This document shows positions 7,587 to 15,584 of a stretch of 64,000 nt of DNA, one piece after another (position 1 is the first letter of the stretch; each line of letters starts with the position of its first letter). The stretch is from Serratia proteamaculans_D. Lineage in GTDB: Bacteria > Pseudomonadota > Gammaproteobacteria > Enterobacterales > Enterobacteriaceae. The DNA lies in NCBI RefSeq assembly GCF_049959315.1, contig NZ_CP188201.1; one strand, given 5' to 3'. The translations under genes and the position numbers were made by a program. The notes beneath the pieces were generated by a model, which saw only the letters and a list, made by a program, of their open reading frames with translations, did no database searches and had not been told where the DNA came from.

Positions 7587-8766
7587 TGCCGTCCGCACGC
7601 CTTTTGGCCGACTCAACGGCAGCCTGGCCAGCGTTCGCGCCGACGATCTGGCTGCCCTGCCGCTCAAAGCGTTGCAGGCACGCCACCCACAACTAGACTG
7701 GGCGGCAGTGGACGACGTGCTGCTTGGCTGTGCCAATCAGGCCGGAGAGGATAACCGCAACGTGGCGCGCATGGCGTTGCTGCTGGCCGGGCTGCCGGTG
7801 CAGATCCCCGGTTGTACCCTCAACCGCCTGTGTGGCTCCAGTCTGGACGCCGTGGCAATGGCGGCCCGTGCGATCAAAACCGGCGAAAGTGAACTGATGA
7901 TCGCCGGCGGTGTAGAAAGCATGTCCCGTGCCCCCTTCGTGATGGGCAAGGCGGAAAGCGCCTTCAGCCGAATGATGAAACTGGAAGACACCACCATGGG
8001 CTGGCGGTTTATCAACCCACAGATGCAGGCGCTGTATGGCGTGGAGTCGATGCCGCAAACCGCCGAAAACGTTGCCCTCAAGTTCGCTATTAATCGCCAG
8101 GATCAGGACGCCTTTGCCCTGCGCAGCCAGCAACGCACCCGAGCCGCGCAGGAAAGCGGCTTTTTCATCGACCAGTTGATTGAAGTCAGCATTGAGCAGA
8201 AAAAAGGTGAACCGCTACGGTTCACTCAGGACGAACACCCGCGCGCCACCACGCTGGAAGCCCTGTCGAAGCTCAAACCGGTGGTTAACCCTCAGGGTAC
8301 GGTTACCGCCGGTAATGCTTCCGGGCTGAACGACGGTGCCTGCGCGCTGCTGCTGGCCAGCGAAACCGGGATGACTCGCCACGGCCTGCAACCCATGGCC
8401 CGTATTATCGCCAGCGCCATTACCGGTATTGAGCCTTCAATTATGGGCTTTGCCCCGGCTCAAGCGGTACGCAAGGTATTAAAAATTGCCGGGCTTAGCC
8501 TCGACCAAATGGACGTGATTGAGCTTAACGAAGCTTTTGCGGCGCAGGCATTGGCGGTGACGCGTGAACTGGGGCTGACTGACGACGCCGCGCAGGTGAA
8601 TCCCAATGGCGGTGCGATCGCCCTCGGCCATCCGCTGGGCGCTTCCGGTGGCAGACTGGTGATGAACGCCGCCTGGCAATTGCAAAAGACGCACGGCCGC
8701 TATGGCTTGTGCACCATGTGTATTGGCGTCGGCCAGGGCATTGCACTGATTATCGAACGGGTATGA
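7564..8766 (+). CDS. pcaF: 3-oxoadipyl-CoA thiolase (beta-ketoadipate pathway)
   Basis: The ATG at 7564 (GGAGA at 7551-7555) gives 400 residues, the normal thiolase length; the earlier in-frame TTG is rejected. The acyl-accepting cysteine is C90 (NRLCGSS), and GHPLGASG and CTMCIGVGQG near the C-terminus supply the catalytic His and second Cys. It cleaves 3-oxoadipyl-CoA with CoA to acetyl-CoA and succinyl-CoA, the last step of the pathway. A second thiolase with the same role, PaaJ, is encoded at 48518-49723, and the two share long blocks such as DDLAALPL, GCANQAGEDNRN and HPLG. Confidence 0.93.
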   Translation: MIPAYLCDAVRTPFGRLNGSLASVRADDLAALPLKALQARHPQLDWAAVDDVLLGCANQAGEDNRNVARMALLLAGLPVQIPGCTLNRLCGSSLDAVAMAARAIKTGESELMIAGGVESMSRAPFVMGKAESAFSRMMKLEDTTMGWRFINPQMQALYGVESMPQTAENVALKFAINRQDQDAFALRSQQRTRAAQESGFFIDQLIEVSIEQKKGEPLRFTQDEHPRATTLEALSKLKPVVNPQGTVTAGNASGLNDGACALLLASETGMTRHGLQPMARIIASAITGIEPSIMGFAPAQAVRKVLKIAGLSLDQMDVIELNEAFAAQALAVTRELGLTDDAAQVNPNGGAIALGHPLGASGGRLVMNAAWQLQKTHGRYGLCTMCIGVGQGIALIIERV

Positions 8767-8780
8767 GACGGAGAAACAGC

Positions 8781-9542
8781 ATGGATATCGACTATCGCCT
8801 TGATGGCCGCTCCGGAGCGCCACTGCTGGTGCTGTCCAACTCGCTCGGTACCACCTTCGACATGTGGCAGGCGCAACTGCCGGTGTTGAGCGAGCACTTT
8901 CACGTTTTGCGCTATAACCAGCGCGGGCACGGTGCCACACCCTTGCCAAGACATCCACTGCGGCTTGAGGATCTGGGCCAGGATGTGATCGCCCTGCTCG
9001 ATCATCTGGATGCGCCAAGCGCCCACTTTTGCGGCATTTCGATGGGCGGCCTGACCGGGTTATGGCTCAACCGCTACCACCCGCAACGCATCAGGCGACT
9101 GGTGGTCGCCAATACTGCCGCCCGCATCGGCAGTGTCGAAGGCTGGCAACAACGTGCCCAGCAGGTACGCCACTCCGGGCTGGCGCCGATCGCCGCGGCT
9201 TCTCCCGCTCGCTGGTTCAGTGAAGCCTTTTTACAGCAGCATCCTGAACGGGTTGCCCCACTGGTCGCCGGGCTGGCGGCCGGCAATGCCGAGGGTTATG
9301 CCGCCTGCTGTGATGCACTGGCGCTGGCGGATCTCCGCGCGGAGGTCGTTTCCATGACGCGGCCAATGAGGGTGATTGCTGGAGAACGGGATCCGGTGAC
9401 TACGGTGGAGGACGCCAAATTCCTGGTCACCAACGCCCCCCATGCCGAACTGCGACGCTTGCCGGCTTCGCATATCTCCAATATTGCCTGCCCGGATCTC
9501 TTCAACCGCAGCGTTATCGAGTTCCTGTCTGAGAAGATTTGA
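8781..9542 (+). CDS. pcaD: 3-oxoadipate enol-lactonase
   Basis: The alpha/beta hydrolase has 253 residues from the ATG at 8781 (GGAGA at 8770-8774); the frame is open upstream into pcaF but that is not coding. The nucleophile elbow GISMGG places the serine at residue 87; the acid lies in the AGERDPVTTVEDA segment and the histidine in LPASHISN, completing the triad. It opens beta-ketoadipate enol-lactone to 3-oxoadipate, the substrate of PcaIJ. pcaC, often next to or fused with pcaD, is absent here, and pcaH, pcaG and pcaB are also outside the window. A weak hairpin TGCCG-AAA-CGGCA at 9557-9569 may end the operon. Confidence 0.92.
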   Translation: MDIDYRLDGRSGAPLLVLSNSLGTTFDMWQAQLPVLSEHFHVLRYNQRGHGATPLPRHPLRLEDLGQDVIALLDHLDAPSAHFCGISMGGLTGLWLNRYHPQRIRRLVVANTAARIGSVEGWQQRAQQVRHSGLAPIAAASPARWFSEAFLQQHPERVAPLVAGLAAGNAEGYAACCDALALADLRAEVVSMTRPMRVIAGERDPVTTVEDAKFLVTNAPHAELRRLPASHISNIACPDLFNRSVIEFLSEKI

Positions 9543-9675
9543 TACGGTGATAAGTATGCCGAAACGGCAGGTTAAGTTTTAGCTATCGAATCCATACGCC
9601 AAAGCGTCTGTTCATTATGTGCTCTTTGGTTACAATCGTTAGCACTGAAATCCACCGTTTCGAGGACTAACCACT

Positions 9676-9855
9676 ATGTACAACTTCTCACGTTATCAGG
9701 CAAAAGAACTGGCGCTGGCTTATATGAGCGGCAAAAAACACGATCTGTCCCCGCAGGAGTTTCTGCAGCAACTGAAAAGCAGCGAGAAATCCTTCGACTA
9801 TCTGTTGAAGCACGGCAGCGAACAGCCGCGCGAAGTGTTGGTACAAAGCTTCTGA
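9676..9855 (+). CDS. Small hypothetical protein (59 residues)
   Basis: An ORF from ATG 9676 to TGA 9855 encodes MYNFSRYQAKELALAY and continues with a charged, helical-looking sequence containing LSPQEFLQQLK and YLLKHGSEQPREV. It has no signal peptide or membrane helix and looks like a small soluble protein. A purine-rich GAGGA lies about 10 bp upstream of the start. Codon use is normal for the genome and the protein has no low-complexity stretch, so it is probably real. No family is recognised. It stands alone between pcaD and the satD repeats. Confidence 0.6.
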   Translation: MYNFSRYQAKELALAYMSGKKHDLSPQEFLQQLKSSEKSFDYLLKHGSEQPREVLVQSF

Positions 9856-9960
9856 AAACCCGTTCATAACCGCTATATCCCCCGCTTCGCCGGTGGCGAG
9901 CCTCCTGGCCCGCGTATTCCCGGCTGAACCACTCAGACCCACTCAGCCGAACCTCAACTT

Positions 9961-10036
9961 TTCGTATTGAGAGACGAATAACCTGCATATTCGTATTCAG
10001 ATGCGAATTATTGACATATTCGTATTTAGATGCGAA
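9961..10036. repeat. Three 18-bp imperfect palindromes at 29-bp period (candidate operator array upstream of satD)
   Basis: Copies are at 9961-9978 (TTCGTATTGAGAGACGAA), 9990-10007 (TTCGTATTCAGATGCGAA) and 10019-10036 (TTCGTATTTAGATGCGAA). Each has arms TTCG/CGAA, and the start-to-start distance is exactly 29 bp both times. A TTGACA -35-like hexamer (10011-10016) lies between copies 2 and 3, so copy 3 falls in the promoter spacer, the geometry of a repressor site. The satD start is 38 bp after the last copy. Confidence 0.8.
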
Positions 10037-10073
10037 ATTCACCCTAACTCCCCGCTTCAGAGCAGACAAACAT

Positions 10074-10670
10074 ATGCCAGCCCAAGTCAGCGTGATCACC
10101 GGCGATCTGGTCAATTCCCGGCAGTCAGACACCACTCACTACCTTAGCGGCTTAAATGCCCTGCTTAGCCAGTTGCAACAGGCTAAGCTTATTGAGCAGT
10201 TCGAGATTTTCCGTGGCGATGCCTTTCAGGCAGTGAGCGAACCGCAGTCTGGTTTGCTGCTGGCGGTGTATATCCGCATCGCGCTCAAAGCCATGGACGC
10301 TCAACGCTGGGATGCCCGCATCGCTGTCGGTTTGGGGACAAAGCAGGCTCAGAGCGCCGGTTATGGCAGCGCCTTTGTGAATTCGGGTCAGGCGCTGGAC
10401 GGCATGATGAAAAATTGCCGACTGGCTCTGAAAAATGATAACGATCAGACCAATGCCATTGTCAGCGATCTGTTGCCAATGTTAGATCATGTGGTTAGCC
10501 GCCTTTCGCAAACCGAAGCGCGGATAGTTCAGGCGCGTATCTTCGCCACCAGTAACCAGGAAGTGGCAGAGAAACTGCAAAAGGCCGCCTCTACGGTCTC
10601 CGCAACGCTCAAACGCGCGGCCTACGAGGAAATCATGCGATTTATTCACGCGATTAACAGGATCACCTGA
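10074..10670 (+). CDS. SatD family protein
   Basis: The ATG at 10074 gives 198 residues beginning MPAQVSVITGDLVNSR; the frame is open upstream to 10011, but that part would be encoded by the operator repeats. The N-terminal VITGDLVNSR phrase and FRGDAFQ are typical of SatD-like proteins, named after a Streptococcus mutans acid-tolerance/secretion locus. The C-terminal 60 residues (SQTEARIVQARI, then NQEVAEKLQKAASTVSATLKRA) look like a sigma-70 region 4-like helix-turn-helix, so a regulatory role is plausible. It forms a two-gene unit with the DUF3307 gene, which starts 2 bp later. The exact activity of the family is not known to me. Confidence 0.78.
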   Translation: MPAQVSVITGDLVNSRQSDTTHYLSGLNALLSQLQQAKLIEQFEIFRGDAFQAVSEPQSGLLLAVYIRIALKAMDAQRWDARIAVGLGTKQAQSAGYGSAFVNSGQALDGMMKNCRLALKNDNDQTNAIVSDLLPMLDHVVSRLSQTEARIVQARIFATSNQEVAEKLQKAASTVSATLKRAAYEEIMRFIHAINRIT

Positions 10671-10672
10671 AT

Positions 10673-11446
10673 ATGGATTTAAGCTACCTGCCCCTGCTGA
10701 TCTGGTTGCTGATAGCCCACTTGCTTGCCGACTTCCCACTGCAACCGCGTAGTTGGGTTGAGGATAAAATACGTCATCGGGCAAGCTCTCGCTTCCTGCT
10801 GCTGCATGCCCTGCTGCACGGCGTGCTGGCCGCCTGGGTCGTGGCCGGTTTTGCTCTGTTGCATGGCGGGATCTCTTCTGCTCAAGTACTGTTCGCCCTG
10901 TTGGTTATTGCCATTAGTCACTGGCTGACCGACCTGCTGAAAGTCACCCTGTTAACCCGCCTCAGCCAGGCACGCGGTTTTCTGCTCGATCAGGGCCTGC
11001 ACCTGACGGTAATTGTTTTGCTGTGGCTGTTGCTGACGCCGAATGCCCTCGCCCTGATAAGCATGCTGGCTAACGCCGCGGCTCGCTGGCAATCCGGGCT
11101 GGTGCTGCTGGCTTATTTATTGATTTATATGCCGATGGGTATTCTGATGGGGCAATTGCTGGCACGCTGGACGCCACAGATGCCACCGTCTGCCAAAGCG
11201 GATAACGATTCACTGTTACGCGCAGGCAAACAAATCGGTTATCTGGAAAGGACGCTGATCCTGACCTTTGTGCTGATAGGGCAGATCCCGGCGGTCGGTT
11301 TTTTGCTGGCGGCCAAATCAATTTTCCGCTTTGGTGATTTACGCCAGAGTGATGACAAAATGCGTACCGAGTATGTGCTGCTCGGTACGCTGTTTTCCTT
11401 TACGCTGACCATCATGCTGGGTCTGCTGGTGAAGAAACTGCTGTAG
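10673..11446 (+). CDS. DUF3307 domain membrane protein
   Basis: This 257-residue protein has an N-terminal DUF3307 region (LLIAHLLADFPLQPRSW, then HALLHG and ISHWLTDLLKV) containing several conserved His/Asp residues within membrane helices. About six to seven helices are predicted. DUF3307 genes are commonly paired with satD-like genes, as here (2-bp gap). The conserved polar residues inside helices suggest a membrane enzyme or metal site, but no reaction is established. It is convergent with mgtB, with a hairpin between them. Confidence 0.8.
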   Translation: MDLSYLPLLIWLLIAHLLADFPLQPRSWVEDKIRHRASSRFLLLHALLHGVLAAWVVAGFALLHGGISSAQVLFALLVIAISHWLTDLLKVTLLTRLSQARGFLLDQGLHLTVIVLLWLLLTPNALALISMLANAAARWQSGLVLLAYLLIYMPMGILMGQLLARWTPQMPPSAKADNDSLLRAGKQIGYLERTLILTFVLIGQIPAVGFLLAAKSIFRFGDLRQSDDKMRTEYVLLGTLFSFTLTIMLGLLVKKLL

Positions 11447-11466
11447 GGGCGCAGTAGACTGCGCCC
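11447..11466. terminator. Hairpin between convergent DUF3307 gene and mgtB
   Basis: A perfect 8-bp stem GGGCGCAG/CTGCGCCC around the loop TAGA immediately follows the DUF3307 stop and lies 7 bp from the mgtB stop. There is no T-run on either side, so it is a weak or bidirectional terminator, or an RNA-stabilising stem. Confidence 0.5.
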
Positions 11467-11473
11467 GCAATAA

Positions 11474-14173
11474 TTACAACCACTCGCCGAAACGGCGAAT
11501 ATAGAACCGCTTCATCAGCTGCGCGACTACGCAGTAGCTGATCAAGGTACCGGCCAGCCACGGGAAGTATTCCCAAGGCAGTGGCTGCAGCCCAACCAGC
11601 GCGCCAAGCGGTGAGAACGGCAGATAAATCCCCAACGCCATCACCAATATCGTGGTCAGCAGAACCGGCAATGCAGCCGTGCTCTGAATAAACGGAATTT
11701 TCTGGGTGCGCAGCATATGCACCACCAGCGTTTGCGACAGTAACCCCTCAATAAACCAGCCGGACTGGAACAGGGCCTGATGCTCCACGCTGTTGGCGGC
11801 GAAGACAAACCACATCAGCGCATAGGTAGTGATATCGAAGATCGACGAGGTCGGCCCAATCCACAGCATAAAGCGGCCAATGTTTTTCGCATCCCACTTG
11901 CGCGGTTTACGCAGGAACTCTTTGTCCATCTTGTCCCACGGCAGCGACAGCTGAGAAATATCGTACATCAGGTTCTGGATCAGCAGGTGGATCGCCAGCA
12001 TCGGCAAGAACGGAATAAATGCGCTGGCCACCAGCACGGAGAACACGTTGCCGAAGTTGGAGCTGGCGGTCATGTTCAGGTACTTGATGATATTGCCGAA
12101 GGTCTCGCGCCCCTTGATCACGCCCTCTTCCAGCACCATCAGGTTTTTTTCCAGCAAAATAATGTCTGCCGATTCCTTGGCAATATCCGTACCTGTGTCC
12201 ACCGAAATACCTACGTCCGCATCGCGCAGCGCCGGGGCATCATTAATGCCGTCCCCAAGGAAACCGACGGTATGCCCATTCGCCTGCAGCATTTTCAACA
12301 CCCGCGATTTTTGCAGCGGCGTCAGTTTGGTAAAGACCGTGCGCTGCTCCACTTCGCGCGCCAATGTGGCGTCGTCCATCTCGGCAATTTGCGGACCGGA
12401 AAGCGGTTCACCAGGCTCCAGCCCCACATCGCGGCAAATCTTGCAGGTGATCACCGGGTTATCGCCGGTTAACACTTTCACCGCCACGCCGTTTTCCTGC
12501 AGTGCCGCAATCGCTTCTTGCGCACTCTCTTTCGGTGGGTCGAGGAAGGTCAGGACACCCTGGATCACCATATCGCGCTCATCGGTCACGCTTAGCGGCA
12601 AGGCATTTTTCTGTTCCCCCAGCTCTCGGGTTGCCAGCACCAGCACGCGGAATCCATCCTCGTTATACTGGGCGGCCAGCGCCTGCAGTGCCTCACGTCG
12701 CGCCTGATCCAGCGGTAAAATCTGCTGCCCTTCACGTACGTGGGTAGCGATTTCCAGCATTTCCTCCACGGCCCCTTTACAGATCAGCCGCTGTTGGTGG
12801 TTTTCATCCGCCACGACGATCGACAGGCGACGACGTACAAAATCGAACGGCAGCTCATCAACCTTGCTGAAACGCCCCAGTGCTTCAATGCCAGGTTTGC
12901 CACGCCCAAAGCGGATCACCGCCTGATCCATCAGGTTTTTCATCCCGCTCTGGTGGAAGCTGTTCAGCCAAGCCAGATGCAACACTTCATTGTCTCTGAC
13001 GCCGCTGACGTCCAGGTGGTGTTCGAGGATGATGCGATCCTGGGTCAGGGTGCCGGTTTTGTCTGTGCAGAGTACGTCCATCGCGCCAAAGTTCTGGATG
13101 GCATTCAAACGCTTGACCACCACTTTGCGCCGTGACATGGCAATGGCGCCCTTCGCCAGATTGGAACTGACGATCATCGGCAGCATCTCTGGCGTCAGCC
13201 CGACCGCCACGGCCAAAGCAAACAGCGCCGCTTCGCTCCAGTCGCCTTTGGTGAAGCCATTGATCAACAAGACAATCGGCACCATCACCAGCATAAAGCG
13301 GATCAGCAGCCAACTGACGCTGTTCACCCCGCGATCAAACGCGGTTTGTGAACGGGAACCGACTATCGACTTTGCCAGGGAACCAAAATAGGTGCGCCCG
13401 CCGGTCGCGACTACCACCGCCGTGGCGGTACCGCTGGCAACGTTGGTGCCCATCAGGCAGATGTTCGACAGTTCAAGCAGCGCATGTTCACTGGAAACTT
13501 CATCCTCGCTCGATTTTTGACTGACGTTGCCCATCGCGTCGTATTTCTCGATCGGGATCGCTTCCCCAGTCAGGATCGCCTGGCTGATAAACAGATCGCG
13601 TGAGGCCAGCAGACGCACGTCCGCCGGTATCATATCGCCGGCAGAGAGCTTAATAATATCGCCCGGAACCAGTTCGCGGATCGGTATTTCCAGCGTTAAC
13701 GCCTGTGCGCTGTAACTGCTGCGGCGCAGTACCGTGGCGGTTGTACGCACCATCGACTTTAGCGTCTCCGCCGCCTTGTTGGTGCGGTACTCCTGCCAAA
13801 AACGCAGTAACCCGCTGAGTGAAACCATCACCAGTATGATGATCACGCCGGTAAGATCGGTTTCTTCACCGCGCCGGGCCGGCAGCCAGTAATCGGTAAA
13901 GAAACTGATCGCGGCCAGCACCATCAGCACATAGATAAACGGGTTGTTAAACGCGGCGAATAACTGCACCAGCGCATGGGGCGCCTTCTCATGAGCCACC
14001 TGATTAACGCCATACTGCTCCAGGCGTTCGACCGCATCGTCCTGGGTCAAGCCATTGCGATTACATTTTAAATTGGCCAGCGTCTGATCAACGCTGTTTT
14101 TCGCCTCTTGGGCGATGGCGTAAGGCGTCGCTTTTTTATCACGACGGCGTACGTTTTCATTAATATAGGTCAT
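11474..14173 (-). CDS. mgtB: Mg2+-importing P-type ATPase (MgtA/MgtB type)
   Basis: This 899-residue P-type (P3B) ATPase has the phosphorylation motif DKTGTLT (D371), the TGE actuator loop (LTGEAIPIE), the hinge GDGINDAPAL and about ten membrane helices. It imports Mg2+ across the inner membrane at the cost of ATP. It lies downstream of mgtC on the same strand, the order of the Salmonella mgtCB operon, hence the name mgtB; sequence alone does not separate MgtA from MgtB. An upstream PhoP-type promoter precedes mgtC, and a small leader-like ORF lies between the two genes, so expression probably rises in low Mg2+. Confidence 0.92.
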   Translation of the reverse strand: MTYINENVRRRDKKATPYAIAQEAKNSVDQTLANLKCNRNGLTQDDAVERLEQYGVNQVAHEKAPHALVQLFAAFNNPFIYVLMVLAAISFFTDYWLPARRGEETDLTGVIIILVMVSLSGLLRFWQEYRTNKAAETLKSMVRTTATVLRRSSYSAQALTLEIPIRELVPGDIIKLSAGDMIPADVRLLASRDLFISQAILTGEAIPIEKYDAMGNVSQKSSEDEVSSEHALLELSNICLMGTNVASGTATAVVVATGGRTYFGSLAKSIVGSRSQTAFDRGVNSVSWLLIRFMLVMVPIVLLINGFTKGDWSEAALFALAVAVGLTPEMLPMIVSSNLAKGAIAMSRRKVVVKRLNAIQNFGAMDVLCTDKTGTLTQDRIILEHHLDVSGVRDNEVLHLAWLNSFHQSGMKNLMDQAVIRFGRGKPGIEALGRFSKVDELPFDFVRRRLSIVVADENHQQRLICKGAVEEMLEIATHVREGQQILPLDQARREALQALAAQYNEDGFRVLVLATRELGEQKNALPLSVTDERDMVIQGVLTFLDPPKESAQEAIAALQENGVAVKVLTGDNPVITCKICRDVGLEPGEPLSGPQIAEMDDATLAREVEQRTVFTKLTPLQKSRVLKMLQANGHTVGFLGDGINDAPALRDADVGISVDTGTDIAKESADIILLEKNLMVLEEGVIKGRETFGNIIKYLNMTASSNFGNVFSVLVASAFIPFLPMLAIHLLIQNLMYDISQLSLPWDKMDKEFLRKPRKWDAKNIGRFMLWIGPTSSIFDITTYALMWFVFAANSVEHQALFQSGWFIEGLLSQTLVVHMLRTQKIPFIQSTAALPVLLTTILVMALGIYLPFSPLGALVGLQPLPWEYFPWLAGTLISYCVVAQLMKRFYIRRFGEWL

Positions 14174-14266
14174 AACGCTATTCTCTTATTTTACTCTGCG
14201 CACAGGGTTACCCCGCCCGATTAATGGGTGAATAAACACAGAGTGGAATTTATTTAATTGACGTAA

Positions 14267-14329
14267 TTAACGCGGTTTATTTCCACGCCAGAAACGCTGA
14301 ATAATCAAACTTTCGGGGTCACCGTCCAT
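14267..14329 (-). CDS. Small leader-like peptide ORF between mgtC and mgtB
   Basis: An ORF of 20 codons plus stop has a near-perfect ribosome-binding site (AAGGAGG about 6 bp before its ATG). The peptide starts MDGDPESLI and ends RGNKPR. The acidic/proline N-terminus resembles that recalled for MgtL (starting MEPDP), the peptide in the Salmonella and E. coli mgtA leader whose translation destabilises ribosomes when Mg2+ is low and so turns on mgtA. Here it would sit inside the operon, 42 bp after mgtC and 93 bp before mgtB. The 93-bp stretch contains complementary ACTCTG/CAGAGT arms around a GC-rich inner stem. Function is inferred from position and composition. Confidence 0.65.
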   Translation of the reverse strand: MDGDPESLIIQRFWRGNKPR

Positions 14330-14371
14330 GACGCCTCCTTATCACTGAATACAGTGAATATTAATCAATAA

Positions 14372-15070
14372 CTAAACGGGCAATTCAGAAGCAATGCGCC
14401 AGCGCACGGCACTCACACTTTTTTCCAAACTGACACGGCAGACAATGCCCTCAATTTCTTTTTGTACCGAGGGATTCGCGGTTATTTCCGCACAAACTTC
14501 AAGTTGACCGGGAATGGAAATATCAGCGCTGCGCAGAGATTGTAATCTTAATGCCACGCCATTGAGCGCCTGCAATATCAGGGTACGTACCAGTATTTCA
14601 TCCTGCTCGCCGCAGGTGACCTGAATGCGATAACACACTTCCAGATCGGTCGCCTGCTGCTGAGGTTGCAGGTTGATGCGCTGTGCCGCTTCGCGCAGCA
14701 GGATATTCGCACACAGGATCACCAGCGTCGCCAATACCGCGTTCCAATACTGGCCAAGGCCACATAGCACGCCAATCGCCGCAGAACACCACAGCGTGGC
14801 GGCGGTATTCAGCCCGCGGATGTTCAGCCCTTCACGCATGATCACCCCGGCCCCCAAAAAGCCGATGCCAGAGACAATTTGTGCGGCAACTCGCCCGGCG
14901 CTGGAAGGATCGGTAGACATGGAGCTGAGAATAAATACCGCGGCCCCGGTTGCCACCAATGCATTGGTGCGCAGACCGGCCATACGTTGGCGCCATTGCC
15001 GCTCAGCGCCAATAACCGCGCCCAGGCTCATCGCCAGTAATAAATTTAAAACAAAAGGAGTCATAGCCAT
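14372..15070 (-). CDS. mgtC: MgtC family Mg2+/acid stress and virulence-type membrane protein
   Basis: This 232-residue protein has about five membrane helices in its first 140 residues, including the family signatures GAVIGAERQWRQRMAGLRTNALVATGAA and GIGFLGAGVI (quoted in parts here only as recognition marks), and a soluble C-terminal ACT-like domain. MgtC proteins inhibit the F1Fo ATP synthase and support growth in low Mg2+ and in macrophages in Salmonella. It is the first gene of the mgtC-mgtB operon and is preceded by a long leader and a PhoP-box promoter. An alternative start at the third residue (MTPFVL) is possible. Confidence 0.93.
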   Translation of the reverse strand: MAMTPFVLNLLLAMSLGAVIGAERQWRQRMAGLRTNALVATGAAVFILSSMSTDPSSAGRVAAQIVSGIGFLGAGVIMREGLNIRGLNTAATLWCSAAIGVLCGLGQYWNAVLATLVILCANILLREAAQRINLQPQQQATDLEVCYRIQVTCGEQDEILVRTLILQALNGVALRLQSLRSADISIPGQLEVCAEITANPSVQKEIEGIVCRVSLEKSVSAVRWRIASELPV

Positions 15071-15403
15071 GACTTTCCCCTTAAATAACTGCAGGAGATA
15101 AAATCATGTGCTTTCTAGCACACGCGAAATCGCGCCGATAATAAATCAGCGGTTGAGCGTGTTAATGCCTGGAGGGAAAAGGCTGTGGCTGAAAGTGGCC
15201 ATAATAGCGTCCAAATCAATTCACCCGATGCCATTGGGCAACAGGGACAACAATAAGATTCGGGTTTGCACAGCTCGGAATAACTTGAGAGGGGTGCTGC
15301 CCGCCGTTTTCGGCAAGCAACAAATCAGAAGAGGATTGGTCAGCTTGCCTTGTTTATATCACCGCAACTAAAACTGTCCAATTGTGTTTCCTCACTGAAA
15401 TTT
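15071..15403 (-). promoter_or_regulatory. Long mgtC 5' leader with hairpins and short ORFs
   Basis: If transcription starts about 7 bp after the -10 box, the mgtC leader is about 330 nt, similar in length to the Salmonella mgtC leader that senses ATP and proline through short ORFs. Seen here: a 7-bp stem GGCAAGC/GCTTGCC (15349-15312), tandem stems CGCG-ATTT-CGCG and GTGCT-AGAA-AGCAC just before the mgtC ribosome site, an 18-codon ORF (15202-15146) containing a Pro-Pro pair, and an overlapping 39-codon ORF (15234-15115). Neither ORF has a strong Shine-Dalgarno. The leader role is inferred. Confidence 0.5.
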
Positions 15404-15409
15404 TGGCTG

Positions 15410-15466
15410 AGTATAGTGACCTGGGGTAATGATGTAAAGGCCAAATTATTAAACAAAAACTAAACT
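15410..15466 (-). promoter_or_regulatory. PhoP box and sigma-70 promoter of mgtCB
   Basis: On the minus strand AGTTTA-GTTTT-TGTTTA (15466-15450) matches the PhoP box: two (T/G)GTTTA hexamers spaced by 5 bp, with only the first base of the first hexamer off. Eleven bp downstream are TTTACA (15438-15433) and TATACT (15415-15410), separated by exactly 17 bp. This is a strong candidate for Mg2+-responsive PhoPQ control. Confidence 0.75.
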
Positions 15467-15584
15467 CATTGATTTTGTATATTTGACTCATCACAAGATT
15501 ATAGATAATTGCCGTTGGGCAGCCCGCTAATTCCCGATAAACTGAAAGTTCAGCAGGACAATCATCAGCAAGGACAACTATTCG

